Source: Rhizobium johnstonii 3841 (GTDB lineage: Bacteria > Pseudomonadota > Alphaproteobacteria > Rhizobiales > Rhizobiaceae). Taken from it: a DNA stretch of 64,000 bases. Below are positions 38,864-45,911 of this stretch, in pieces. Below the pieces are notes generated by a model. It was given only the letters and a program-made list of their open reading frames with translations. It was not told the DNA's origin and did no database searches. Position numbers and translations under genes: made by a program. The first letter of the stretch is position 1. Each line of letters begins with the position of its first letter. Location of the stretch: positions 4,795,501-4,859,500 of the forward strand of contig NC_008380.1 of the NCBI RefSeq assembly GCF_000009265.1, given 5' to 3'.

Positions 38864-40273
38864 ATGAGCGCACCGCGTACCCTCTACGACAAGATCTGGG
38901 ACGATCATCTGGTCGACGAACAGGCAGACGGCACCTGTCTTCTCTACATCGACCGCCACCTGGTCCACGAAGTGACCTCGCCGCAGGCTTTCGAAGGCCT
39001 GCGCATGACCGGCCGCAAGGTTCGCGCGCCGGAAAAGACGCTCGCCGTCGTCGACCATAACGTTCCGACCTCGCCCGACCGCCATCTCGGCATCAAGAAC
39101 GAGGAAAGCCGCATCCAGGTGGAAGCGCTGGCGACCAATGCCGCCGAATTCGGCGTCGAATATTATTCGGCAAGCGACAAGCGCCAGGGCATCGTCCACA
39201 TCGTCGGTCCGGAACAGGGCTTCACCCTGCCCGGCATGACAATCGTCTGCGGCGACAGCCACACCTCGACGCATGGCGCCTTCGGCGCGCTGGCGCACGG
39301 CATCGGCACCTCCGAGGTCGAGCATGTGCTGGCGACCCAGACACTGATCCAGAAGAAGGCAAAGAACATGCTGGTGCGGGTCGACGGCCAGCTTCCGCCG
39401 CACGTCACCGCCAAGGACATCATCCTTGCCATCATCGGCGAGATCGGCACCGCCGGCGGCACCGGCCACGTCATCGAATTTGCCGGCGAAGCGATCCGCG
39501 CGCTGTCGATGGAAGGCCGCATGACCGTCTGCAACATGACGATCGAAGGCGGCGCCCGCGCCGGCCTGATCGCCCCTGACGAAAAAACCTTCGAATACAT
39601 CAAGGGCAAGCCGCGCGCGCCGAAGGGCGAGGCGCTGGAACAGGCAATCGCCTACTGGAAGACGCTGCAGACCGACGAGGGCGCTCATTACGACCGTGTC
39701 GTCGTGCTCGACGCCGCCAGCCTGCCGCCGATCGTTTCCTGGGGCTCTTCGCCCGAGGATGTCATCTCCGTTCAGGGCATCGTTCCGAACCCGGATGACA
39801 TTCCGGACGAAACCAAGCGCACCTCCAAGTGGCGCGCGCTTGACTATATGGGCCTGAAGCCGGGCACGAAGATGACCGACATCACGCTGGACCGCGTCTT
39901 CATCGGCTCCTGCACCAACGGCCGCATCGAGGATCTGCGCGAAGTCGCCAAGGTCGTCGAAGGCAAGACGGTTGCCCCAACCGTCGACGCGATGATCGTG
40001 CCGGGTTCCGGCCTCGTCAAGGAACAGGCGGAAGCCGAAGGCCTCGACAAGATCTTCAAGGCCGCCGGTTTCGACTGGCGCGAGCCGGGCTGCTCCATGT
40101 GCCTTGCGATGAACGACGACCGTCTGAAGCCGGGCGAACGCTGCGCTTCGACCTCGAACCGCAACTTCGAAGGCCGCCAGGGCTTCAAGGGCCGCACGCA
40201 CCTCGTCTCGCCGGCAATGGCCGCCGCAGCCGCGATCGCCGGGCACTTCGTCGATATCCGCGAGTGGAACTGA
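38864..40273 (+). CDS. leuC: 3-isopropylmalate dehydratase large subunit
   Basis: A 469-residue subunit of isopropylmalate isomerase in leucine synthesis, with a [4Fe-4S] cluster. Cluster cysteines lie in IGSCTNGR (about residue 350) and GCSMCLAMN (about 410 and 413). The substrate-site blocks VCGDSHTSTHGAFGALAHGIGTSE are intact. leuD is not adjacent in this window, as is usual in Rhizobium. Confidence 0.97.
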   Translation: MSAPRTLYDKIWDDHLVDEQADGTCLLYIDRHLVHEVTSPQAFEGLRMTGRKVRAPEKTLAVVDHNVPTSPDRHLGIKNEESRIQVEALATNAAEFGVEYYSASDKRQGIVHIVGPEQGFTLPGMTIVCGDSHTSTHGAFGALAHGIGTSEVEHVLATQTLIQKKAKNMLVRVDGQLPPHVTAKDIILAIIGEIGTAGGTGHVIEFAGEAIRALSMEGRMTVCNMTIEGGARAGLIAPDEKTFEYIKGKPRAPKGEALEQAIAYWKTLQTDEGAHYDRVVVLDAASLPPIVSWGSSPEDVISVQGIVPNPDDIPDETKRTSKWRALDYMGLKPGTKMTDITLDRVFIGSCTNGRIEDLREVAKVVEGKTVAPTVDAMIVPGSGLVKEQAEAEGLDKIFKAAGFDWREPGCSMCLAMNDDRLKPGERCASTSNRNFEGRQGFKGRTHLVSPAMAAAAAIAGHFVDIREWN

Positions 40274-40298
40274 TCCGTCAAAACGGATGACAATCAAA

Positions 40299-40330
40299 AG
40301 CCCACCGATGCCCCTGCGCATCGGTGGGCT
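40299..40330 (+). terminator. Rho-independent terminator of leuC
   Basis: AGCCCACCGATG pairs perfectly with CATCGGTGGGCT around a short loop, 26 bases past the leuC stop. The T-run is interrupted (TCGCATTT). Confidence 0.8.
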
Positions 40331-40593
40331 TCGCATTTATGGCACCCCGTGCCTTCGGCACCTGGTGGGTAATGCTCCCACGGGCTCGTCAGTGAATGAC
40401 CCGCGTTCTTGATTTCACCCGTTCGGGCAATCGACATCGGAGAATGCCTGTGGCTTCATCGAGATGGCGCTTTCAGACGCATCTCGCGCGACTTTCGACA
40501 GGCACGCTTTCGGGCGTCCATTGCCGGTCCCGGCGATCAACCCGCCTGGTTGTGCCAGCAAAGCTCCGCGTTGTGTGATCTGGGAGAATAGCC
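40331..40593. other. Structured non-coding stretch after leuC
   Basis: A cluster of small hairpins follows the leuC terminator: GTGCC-TTCG-GGCAC-like at about 40350-40364 and GTGGG...CCCAC at about 40367-40383. The remainder probably holds the promoter for the small secreted protein. Whether the hairpins form a small RNA is unknown. Confidence 0.4.
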
Positions 40594-40947
40594 ATGAGAC
40601 AGAAAATGGCAGGACGCCTGCCGCGAACCATCCTGGGCCTGTTCGTATCGCTGGCATCGATCGATGCCACCGCGGCTGCGCCGATCCATCCGGCAGCATC
40701 ACCGATCAAGGTCTCTTCCGGCTTGTGGCAACAGGTCGCGCAAAGCAAGGCACCGTCTCTCAATGGCTATCGCGGCTATAGCAGCGCCCGGCCCGGCTAT
40801 ATCAAGAGCTCGAATGGCTATTGGTATCCCTCGCGCGCCTTCGCTTCGGACGATTATACCGGTTCGATCGGGCGTCCGCGGCGCCTGAACAATGCCTGCA
40901 ACTTCGGTTTTACCCCGACCAACGGATCGTCCAAATGTAACTATTGA
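40594..40947 (+). CDS. Small exported hypothetical protein
   Basis: A 117-residue protein with an N-terminal signal peptide (MRQKMAGRLPRTILGLFVSL, cleavage near DATAAA). The mature part is rich in Gly/Ser/Tyr with repeated NGY/RGY units (SLNGYRGYSS, SSNGYWYPS) and two Cys near the end (NNACNFG, SSKCNY). No family is recognised. A GGGAGAATAGCC ribosome site precedes the ATG. Confidence 0.65.
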   Translation: MRQKMAGRLPRTILGLFVSLASIDATAAAPIHPAASPIKVSSGLWQQVAQSKAPSLNGYRGYSSARPGYIKSSNGYWYPSRAFASDDYTGSIGRPRRLNNACNFGFTPTNGSSKCNY

Positions 40948-41031
40948 AGCGGCAGGCCCGCATACAAAGGCCGCCGCGGGTGATCTCTCCCGAGGCGGCC
41001 GCTGATTGGCTGGCAATGATGGAGACGGCGA

Positions 41032-41862
41032 TCAGAAGGTTGCCGTCATCGGATCCGGTCCCATACGGGCACCGGCGCTGTCGAGCTTGGCGATCGCGGC
41101 CACGTCGTCGGCATCAAGCTTGAAGTCGAACACCTGGAAGTTCTCCTCGATGCGCGCCGGTGTCACCGATTTCGGGATGACGACGAGGCCGGTGTCGATG
41201 TGCCATCGGATGATGACCTGAGCCGGCGTCTTTTGATGCTTTTTGGCGATCTCACCGATATCGGCGTTCGAGATGAACTTGCCCTGGCCAAGCGGGCTCC
41301 AGGATTCTGTGGCGATACCAAGCTTCTTGTGAACCTCCTGCGCCGCCTTCTGCTGGAAATCGGGATGCAGCTCGATCTGGTTGATGACGGGAACGACGCC
41401 GGTTTCGCCGATGATGCGCTCGAGATGTTCAGGATTGAAATTCGACACGCCGATCGAGCGGGCGCGGCCCTCTTCCCGGATGCGGGCGAAAGCCTTCCAG
41501 GTCTCCGTATAGAGGCCGCGATGCGGCGACGGCCAGTGAATGAGGTAGAGGTCGACATACTCGGAACCGAGCTTTTTCAGGCTGCCGTCGAAGGCACGCA
41601 GCGTATTGTCATAGCCCTGATCGGTATTCCTGAGCTTGGTGGTGACGAAGATGTCCTTGCGGTCGAGGCCGGAAGAGCGGATGCCTTCGCCGACGCCCTC
41701 TTCGTTGTCGTAGCCGGAAGCGGTATCGATGTGGCGATAGCCGGCGGCGATCGCAGTACGCACGGTGGGAGCGGCAATATCCTGCGGCGTCTGCCAGACA
41801 CCGAGGCCGACTTGCGGAATGGAATGTCCGTCATGGAAAGTGATGATAGGTTGAGCGGTCAC
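41032..41862 (-). CDS. Aldo/keto reductase (2,5-diketo-gluconate reductase-like)
   Basis: A 276-residue NADPH-dependent reductase with the complete catalytic tetrad at family positions: Asp46 and Tyr51 (HIDTASGYDNEE), Lys76 (TTKLRN) and His109 (YLIHWP). C-terminal cofactor block VIPKSVTPARIEEN is present. Closest to the DkgA/B-type prokaryotic AKR5 group; the physiological substrate is not known. Start MTAQPIITF. Confidence 0.94.
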   Translation of the reverse strand: MTAQPIITFHDGHSIPQVGLGVWQTPQDIAAPTVRTAIAAGYRHIDTASGYDNEEGVGEGIRSSGLDRKDIFVTTKLRNTDQGYDNTLRAFDGSLKKLGSEYVDLYLIHWPSPHRGLYTETWKAFARIREEGRARSIGVSNFNPEHLERIIGETGVVPVINQIELHPDFQQKAAQEVHKKLGIATESWSPLGQGKFISNADIGEIAKKHQKTPAQVIIRWHIDTGLVVIPKSVTPARIEENFQVFDFKLDADDVAAIAKLDSAGARMGPDPMTATF

Positions 41863-41913
41863 AATATATCTCCGGGAGTTTGAAGAATCGGACGAGGCAT
41901 GAATTGCGCCCCC

Positions 41914-41964
41914 TTACAGCGCCGCGCGTCTTTTAAGACGCGCAAAGGACGCTGTAACACTTTC
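41914..41964 (-). repeat. Dispersed repeat family C, palindromic half
   Basis: TTACAGCGCCGCGCGTC...GACGCGCAAAGGACGCTGTAA is the reverse complement of the right half of the copy at 35945-36035. It lies upstream of the aldo/keto reductase. Confidence 0.8.
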
Positions 41965-42033
41965 AATTGCTGCGCAATTCAGCCGGAGCGTTCGGTCACC
42001 GGAAGCATATAGGTGACCGCATCCGGAAGACAA

Positions 42034-42582
42034 TCAGACGACGCGGACAATCGTTCCCTTTCGAAGGTGAGGCAGCAGGCGGCGCATGTCACGCAGGCTC
42101 ACTGCCACGCAGCCCGCCGTCGGCTCGTAGCCCGGCTTGATGAGATGGAAGAAGATCGCCGAGCCGCGATTGCGCGCACGCGAGGAGATGTTCCAGTCCA
42201 TCACCAGGCAGATATCGTAGAGCCCGTCGCTGCGCCGCATCTCCTCGTGACTTGCGTTGAATGGCGCCCGGACGAGGCGGTTGTAGCTGGCACTGTCGGA
42301 CTGATCGCACCAGAGCATGTCGGGGCGGATGCGGCGTATTGAAAGCGGAGTGACGAGCCGGCCGTTCCGCTCGCCGCGCCGGAAACCCGATATCAGCCGC
42401 ATCGAGGCGATCGGCGTGGCGCCGTCGCCCTCGCGTTTCATCACGGTGCGGCCGGAGCGGCCGATCGCAGCAGGCACGGTGATGGCGCCAAGCCGGACGA
42501 TCGCCCGGCTCTTGCGCCCCGGCGCAGCACGCACCACGATCGTCGACGGCGGCATACCCGGCCTCTGCCTTGCTTTTTCCAT
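42034..42582 (-). CDS. L,D-transpeptidase (YkuD) family protein
   Basis: About 182 residues from the ATG giving MEKARQRPG; an earlier ATG at 42627 and a later one at 42555 are alternatives, none with a strong ribosome site. The YkuD catalytic block is HLIKPGYEPTAGCVAVS, with the His and the nucleophilic Cys (TAGC). No signal peptide is evident, so export is unclear. Such enzymes cross-link peptidoglycan or anchor outer-membrane proteins; some homologues act differently. Confidence 0.82.
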   Translation of the reverse strand: MEKARQRPGMPPSTIVVRAAPGRKSRAIVRLGAITVPAAIGRSGRTVMKREGDGATPIASMRLISGFRRGERNGRLVTPLSIRRIRPDMLWCDQSDSASYNRLVRAPFNASHEEMRRSDGLYDICLVMDWNISSRARNRGSAIFFHLIKPGYEPTAGCVAVSLRDMRRLLPHLRKGTIVRVV

Positions 42583-42721
42583 TTTTCTCGCATGTCGTGC
42601 CTTGTCTGGGGCTTCGATTGAAATCATATCGAAACCGGCCCGGCAACACCCGTTGCCCGATCCTTGCCAAACCAGGAATTTGGCGTAGGACTAGGGGACT
42701 TAACATGAGGACGCAAACGGC

Positions 42722-43405
42722 ATGACCGCACGCACCATTCTTCTGGTGGATGACGACGATGACCTTCGGCAGACGCTGACAGAGCAATTGTCGCTGTATG
42801 AGGAATTCACGGTTCTGCAGGAAGCCAACGCCGGCAAGGGTGTCGCGACCGCCCGCTCGACGCCGATCGACCTGCTGATCATGGATGTCGGCCTGCCCGA
42901 TATGGACGGCCGCGAGGCAGTGAAGCTGCTGCGCAAGGGCGGCTTCAAGGCACCGATCATCATGCTGACTGGCCACGATACCGATTCGGACACGATCCTC
43001 GGTCTCGAAGCCGGCGCCAACGACTATGTCACCAAGCCTTTCCGCTTCGCCGTACTGCTGGCGCGCATCCGCGTGCAGTTGCGCCAGCATGAGCAGAGCG
43101 AGGACGCGACCTTCACCGTCGGCCCCTACCTCTTCAAGCCGAGCCAGAAGCTCCTGACCACCGATAACGGCCAGAAGATCCGGCTGACGGAGAAGGAAGC
43201 GGCGATCATCCGCTATCTCTACCGCGCCGAACAGAAGGTCGTTACCCGCGACGTACTGCTTGAAGAGGTCTGGGGCTATAATTCCGGCGTGACGACGCAT
43301 ACGCTGGAAACCCACGTCTACCGCCTGCGCCAGAAGATCGAGCGCGATCCCTCCAATGCCGAAATCCTCGTCACGGAAAACGGCGGCTACAAGATCATAC
43401 CCTAG
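42722..43405 (+). CDS. OmpR-family response regulator (CenR-like)
   Basis: A 227-residue two-component regulator. The receiver domain (about 1-120) has the acidic cluster LLVDDDDDLR, the phospho-acceptor Asp in LLIMDVGLPDMDG and Lys in YVTKPF. The C-terminal winged helix (about 130-227) ends TLETHVYRLRQKIE...GGYKIIP. No histidine kinase gene is adjacent. Sequence and orphan state recall CenR, the cell-envelope regulator of alphaproteobacteria; this name is a suggestion. Its stop codon TAG opens repeat family B. Confidence 0.9.
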   Translation: MTARTILLVDDDDDLRQTLTEQLSLYEEFTVLQEANAGKGVATARSTPIDLLIMDVGLPDMDGREAVKLLRKGGFKAPIIMLTGHDTDSDTILGLEAGANDYVTKPFRFAVLLARIRVQLRQHEQSEDATFTVGPYLFKPSQKLLTTDNGQKIRLTEKEAAIIRYLYRAEQKVVTRDVLLEEVWGYNSGVTTHTLETHVYRLRQKIERDPSNAEILVTENGGYKIIP

Positions 43406-43530
43406 AGCAGTTCCGTTTTTCTCCGAATCACGGAAATGCTCTATCTCTTTGTTTTCACGCAATTCCCGGCAAAAGCGTTTCACGCTTGGCCTGGCAAAAC
43501 CGCCAAGCACTTTTGCTGGAATTGCTCTAA
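43403..43530. repeat. Dispersed repeat family B, compound copy
   Basis: Two palindromes in a row: TAGAGCAGTTCCGT...ACGGAAATGCTCTA (43403-43444), then CAATTCCCGGCAAAAGC...GCACTTTTGCTGGAATTG (43460-43526). The second is shared with 53059-53122. The first base triplet is the stop codon of the response regulator. Confidence 0.75.
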
Positions 43531-43544
43531 GGCGAAAAGCCCGC

Positions 43545-44000
43545 ATGGCGCTGACCGACGACATCCACATGCTCGCGCAGCTTCCTCTGTTCAAGGACAT
43601 GAACGAGGATCAGCTGCGGTTGATCGCCTTCGGCGCCGACCGGCGCATGATCGCTGCCGGTCAGATGCTGTTTCGCCAGGGCTCGCCCGCCGAGAGCGCC
43701 TATGTCATCCTCAGCGGCAGTCTGGAGCTGAGCGCAACGAGCAACGACGGCATGCAGAGGACAGAGGGGATCGCCGGTCCCGGAACCCTGGTTTCCGAGC
43801 TGGCGCTGGTGACGCTGGTGGAGCGCAAGTTCACCGCGGTAGCGCGCGAGGACACCAGCATCATCCGCATTACCCGCGCCCTCTTTCATCGGCTGATCGA
43901 GGAATATCCAGACGCAGCCCGGCTGATCGAGAACCGGATCCGCGACAATCTTGCCGAACTCGCGGCAAAGGCCGCAAGCCAGTTCTACCGCTTCAGTTGA
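43545..44000 (+). CDS. Stand-alone cyclic-nucleotide-binding (CRP-like) domain protein
   Basis: A 151-residue protein made of one cNMP-binding domain: LPLFKDMNEDQLRLIAFG, FRQGSPAESAYVILSGSLEL, ELALVTLVERKFTAVA. No helix-turn-helix follows, so it is not a CRP-type transcription factor by itself. The start is the ATG giving MALTDDIHML. It lies 139 bases after the response regulator in the same direction, across repeat B. Confidence 0.85.
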   Translation: MALTDDIHMLAQLPLFKDMNEDQLRLIAFGADRRMIAAGQMLFRQGSPAESAYVILSGSLELSATSNDGMQRTEGIAGPGTLVSELALVTLVERKFTAVAREDTSIIRITRALFHRLIEEYPDAARLIENRIRDNLAELAAKAASQFYRFS

Positions 44001-44003
44001 TCC

Positions 44004-44050
44004 CTAGAGCAGTTCTCCGCTTTACGAAAAGCTGAACCGCATCGCTCTAG
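44004..44050. repeat. Short palindrome between cNMP gene and xth
   Basis: CTAGAGC...GCTCTAG flanks 33 bases with inner pairing (TTCTCCGCTTT/AAAAGCTGAA). The sequence TGATCCCTAGAGCA at its left also opens the copy at 61039. It contains the xth stop codon. Confidence 0.7.
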
Positions 44051-44850
44051 AAATCGAAATGCGCCGTGACCGGTACGTGGTCGGAGGGCCGGTCCCAGCC
44101 GCGCGCCTCCTTCAGGATTTCGATTCGCTTGAGATGCGGCCCGAGATCCGACGACGACCAGATATGGTCGAGACGACGGCCGCGATCGGCGGCCTCCCAA
44201 TCCTTGGCGCGATAGCTCCACCAGGTGTAGAGTTTCTCGTTTTCAGGCACATGCTGGCGCATCAGATCGAGCCAGGCGCCGCGCTTCATCACCTCGAGCA
44301 GCCCCTCGGTTTCGACAGGCGTATGGCTGACGATCTTCAGAAGTTGCTTGTGCGACCAGACGTCATGCTCCAGCGGCGCGATATTGAGGTCACCGACAAG
44401 GATGGCTGAGGTGTTGGCCTCGCCATTGGCTTTCAGCAGCTTCATCTCCTCGATGAAATCGAGCTTGTGGCCGAATTTCGGATTGATCGTGCGATCCGGC
44501 TCGTCGCCGCCGGCCGGGACATAGAAATTATGCAGCCGGACTCGACGATTGCCGTGCTCGAAGATAGCAGAGATGTGGCGCGCATCGCCGACGCCGCAAT
44601 AATCCTGCCGGTGATCCTCAGCCAACGGAATACGCGAGGCGATCGCCACGCCGTGATAGCCCTTCTGGCCATGGATGATGATGTGATTGTAACCCATCGC
44701 CCTCAGCGGTGCTGCCGGAAACAGGTCGTTCGTCACCTTGGTTTCCTGCAGGCAGAGAATATCGGGCCTGTGCTTGAGAACGAGCTGCTCGACGATGGGC
44801 ATGCGCAGCCGCACCGAATTGATGTTCCAGGTGGTGATCGAAAAGCCCAT
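44047..44850 (-). CDS. xthA: Exodeoxyribonuclease III
   Basis: A 267-residue AP endonuclease/3'-5' exonuclease of base-excision repair. Blocks TTWNINSVRLR, CLQETKV (catalytic Glu), VGDLNIAPLEHDVW and WDRPSDHVPV (Asp, His) are complete. The start at MGFSITTW is chosen because AAGGG then sits seven bases upstream; a start two codons earlier would sit too close. Upstream gene is lolA, same strand. Confidence 0.95.
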   Translation of the reverse strand: MGFSITTWNINSVRLRMPIVEQLVLKHRPDILCLQETKVTNDLFPAAPLRAMGYNHIIIHGQKGYHGVAIASRIPLAEDHRQDYCGVGDARHISAIFEHGNRRVRLHNFYVPAGGDEPDRTINPKFGHKLDFIEEMKLLKANGEANTSAILVGDLNIAPLEHDVWSHKQLLKIVSHTPVETEGLLEVMKRGAWLDLMRQHVPENEKLYTWWSYRAKDWEAADRGRRLDHIWSSSDLGPHLKRIEILKEARGWDRPSDHVPVTAHFDF

Positions 44851-44963
44851 GCCCATGCCCTTTCACGCCCAACGCGTACCGCGCAAACCGTGCAACGGTT
44901 TCCACGCGATGCGCTTTCATGAAAGGGCTTTAGAACAAAGGCGGACGCGAGGGAACCGGCCAA

Positions 44964-45070
44964 GAGCATGATGCCGAAAAGTGTGAGCGGTTTTCGGACG
45001 ACATCATGCTCAAATCGTTGATTGAGATCCGGATGTTTTCAAGCCAATCGGCCTGAAAACATCCGGATCT
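44964..45070. repeat. Dispersed repeat family A plus a perfect 17-bp palindrome
   Basis: 44964-45011: GAGCATGATG-CCGAAAA...TTTTCGG-ACGA-CATCATGCTC, 48 bases and 47/48 identical to 61048-61095. Immediately after, 45025-45041 and 45054-45070 form a 17-bp perfect inverted repeat (AGATCCGGATGTTTTCA/TGAAAACATCCGGATCT). Both lie between lolA and xth. Confidence 0.9.
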
Positions 45071-45103
45071 GGTCAAAGCGGCCGGCGATCAACCGAAAAG
45101 GTC

Positions 45104-45772
45104 TCAGTCGCGCGACTGAGGCGTGCCTGGAATGGTCTCATAGGGCACGCGGAAGACGCGATCGTCGAACTGCATGCCGGTTTTGACGTTGAAGATCATC
45201 ACCGAGGTGTCCTTGCCCTGATTGTCGGTGATCGTCCACTGACGCAGGTCGTAGGTTTTCGGGTCGAACATCATGGTGATGGTGGAGTTTCCAAACACCG
45301 TATTGTTGCCGAGCGCGATCGTCGTCAGGTCAGACTCTTCCTTCACGCCCTTCACCATGCCGGCCGAAAGGTCGATACGCCGCGCCAGGAGCAGGCTGAG
45401 CGGCGTCTTGGAGAGCGGATAGAGATCCCAGGTCTTCAGCTTCGTATTGCCGATGGCGACGTTCCTGCCGTCGGCGATCACCCGCATCGGCGAGGGAGCG
45501 TCATAGTTGAAGCGCAACTTGCCGGGGCGCTGGATGAAGAACTTGCCGCCGGTCTGTTCGCCGCGCGGACCGAACTGCACGAATTCGCCCTGCATCGTCG
45601 TGACGCCGGAGAAATGATCGGCGATCGCCTGCGCGGTGCCGGAGGCGGGAGCTGCCGCCTGCGCGTAAGCGCCGAGGGGAATGGCGCTCGCCATCGCAGC
45701 GACGGCGAAGGCGCCGAGAAGGTCGCGGCGCGTTACCGTCAGGCCGGAGAGGAAGGTATCGGAGTGACTCAT
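45104..45772 (-). CDS. LolA-like outer-membrane lipoprotein carrier
   Basis: A 222-residue exported protein. The N-terminus reads TRRDLLGAFAVAAMASAIPLGAYAQA, a signal peptide with a twin-arginine-like RR, followed by a LolA-type beta domain (TMQGEFVQFGPRGEQTGGKFFIQRPGKLRFNYDAPSPMRVIADG). LolA shuttles lipoproteins from LolCDE to the outer membrane. It follows ftsK by 139 bases on the same strand. Confidence 0.88.
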   Translation of the reverse strand: MSHSDTFLSGLTVTRRDLLGAFAVAAMASAIPLGAYAQAAAPASGTAQAIADHFSGVTTMQGEFVQFGPRGEQTGGKFFIQRPGKLRFNYDAPSPMRVIADGRNVAIGNTKLKTWDLYPLSKTPLSLLLARRIDLSAGMVKGVKEESDLTTIALGNNTVFGNSTITMMFDPKTYDLRQWTITDNQGKDTSVMIFNVKTGMQFDDRVFRVPYETIPGTPQSRD

Positions 45773-45911
45773 CTAAATCTCCTTTATGCGATCTGCATGC
45801 TGCCGAAAGGCGGCGTCTTCAAGGCGTTGCGATCGGCCTGCGAAAGGTAACGGCTTCGACGCTATCAGGTTTCCGCAAAAGCGGCTGTATTGGAAATATA
45901 TGCCTGTTCTG

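Noticed and set aside
38306..40336. A 676-codon frame antisense to leuC and the amino-acid permease
   Set aside because: It spans two well-supported sense genes and has no recognisable domain.
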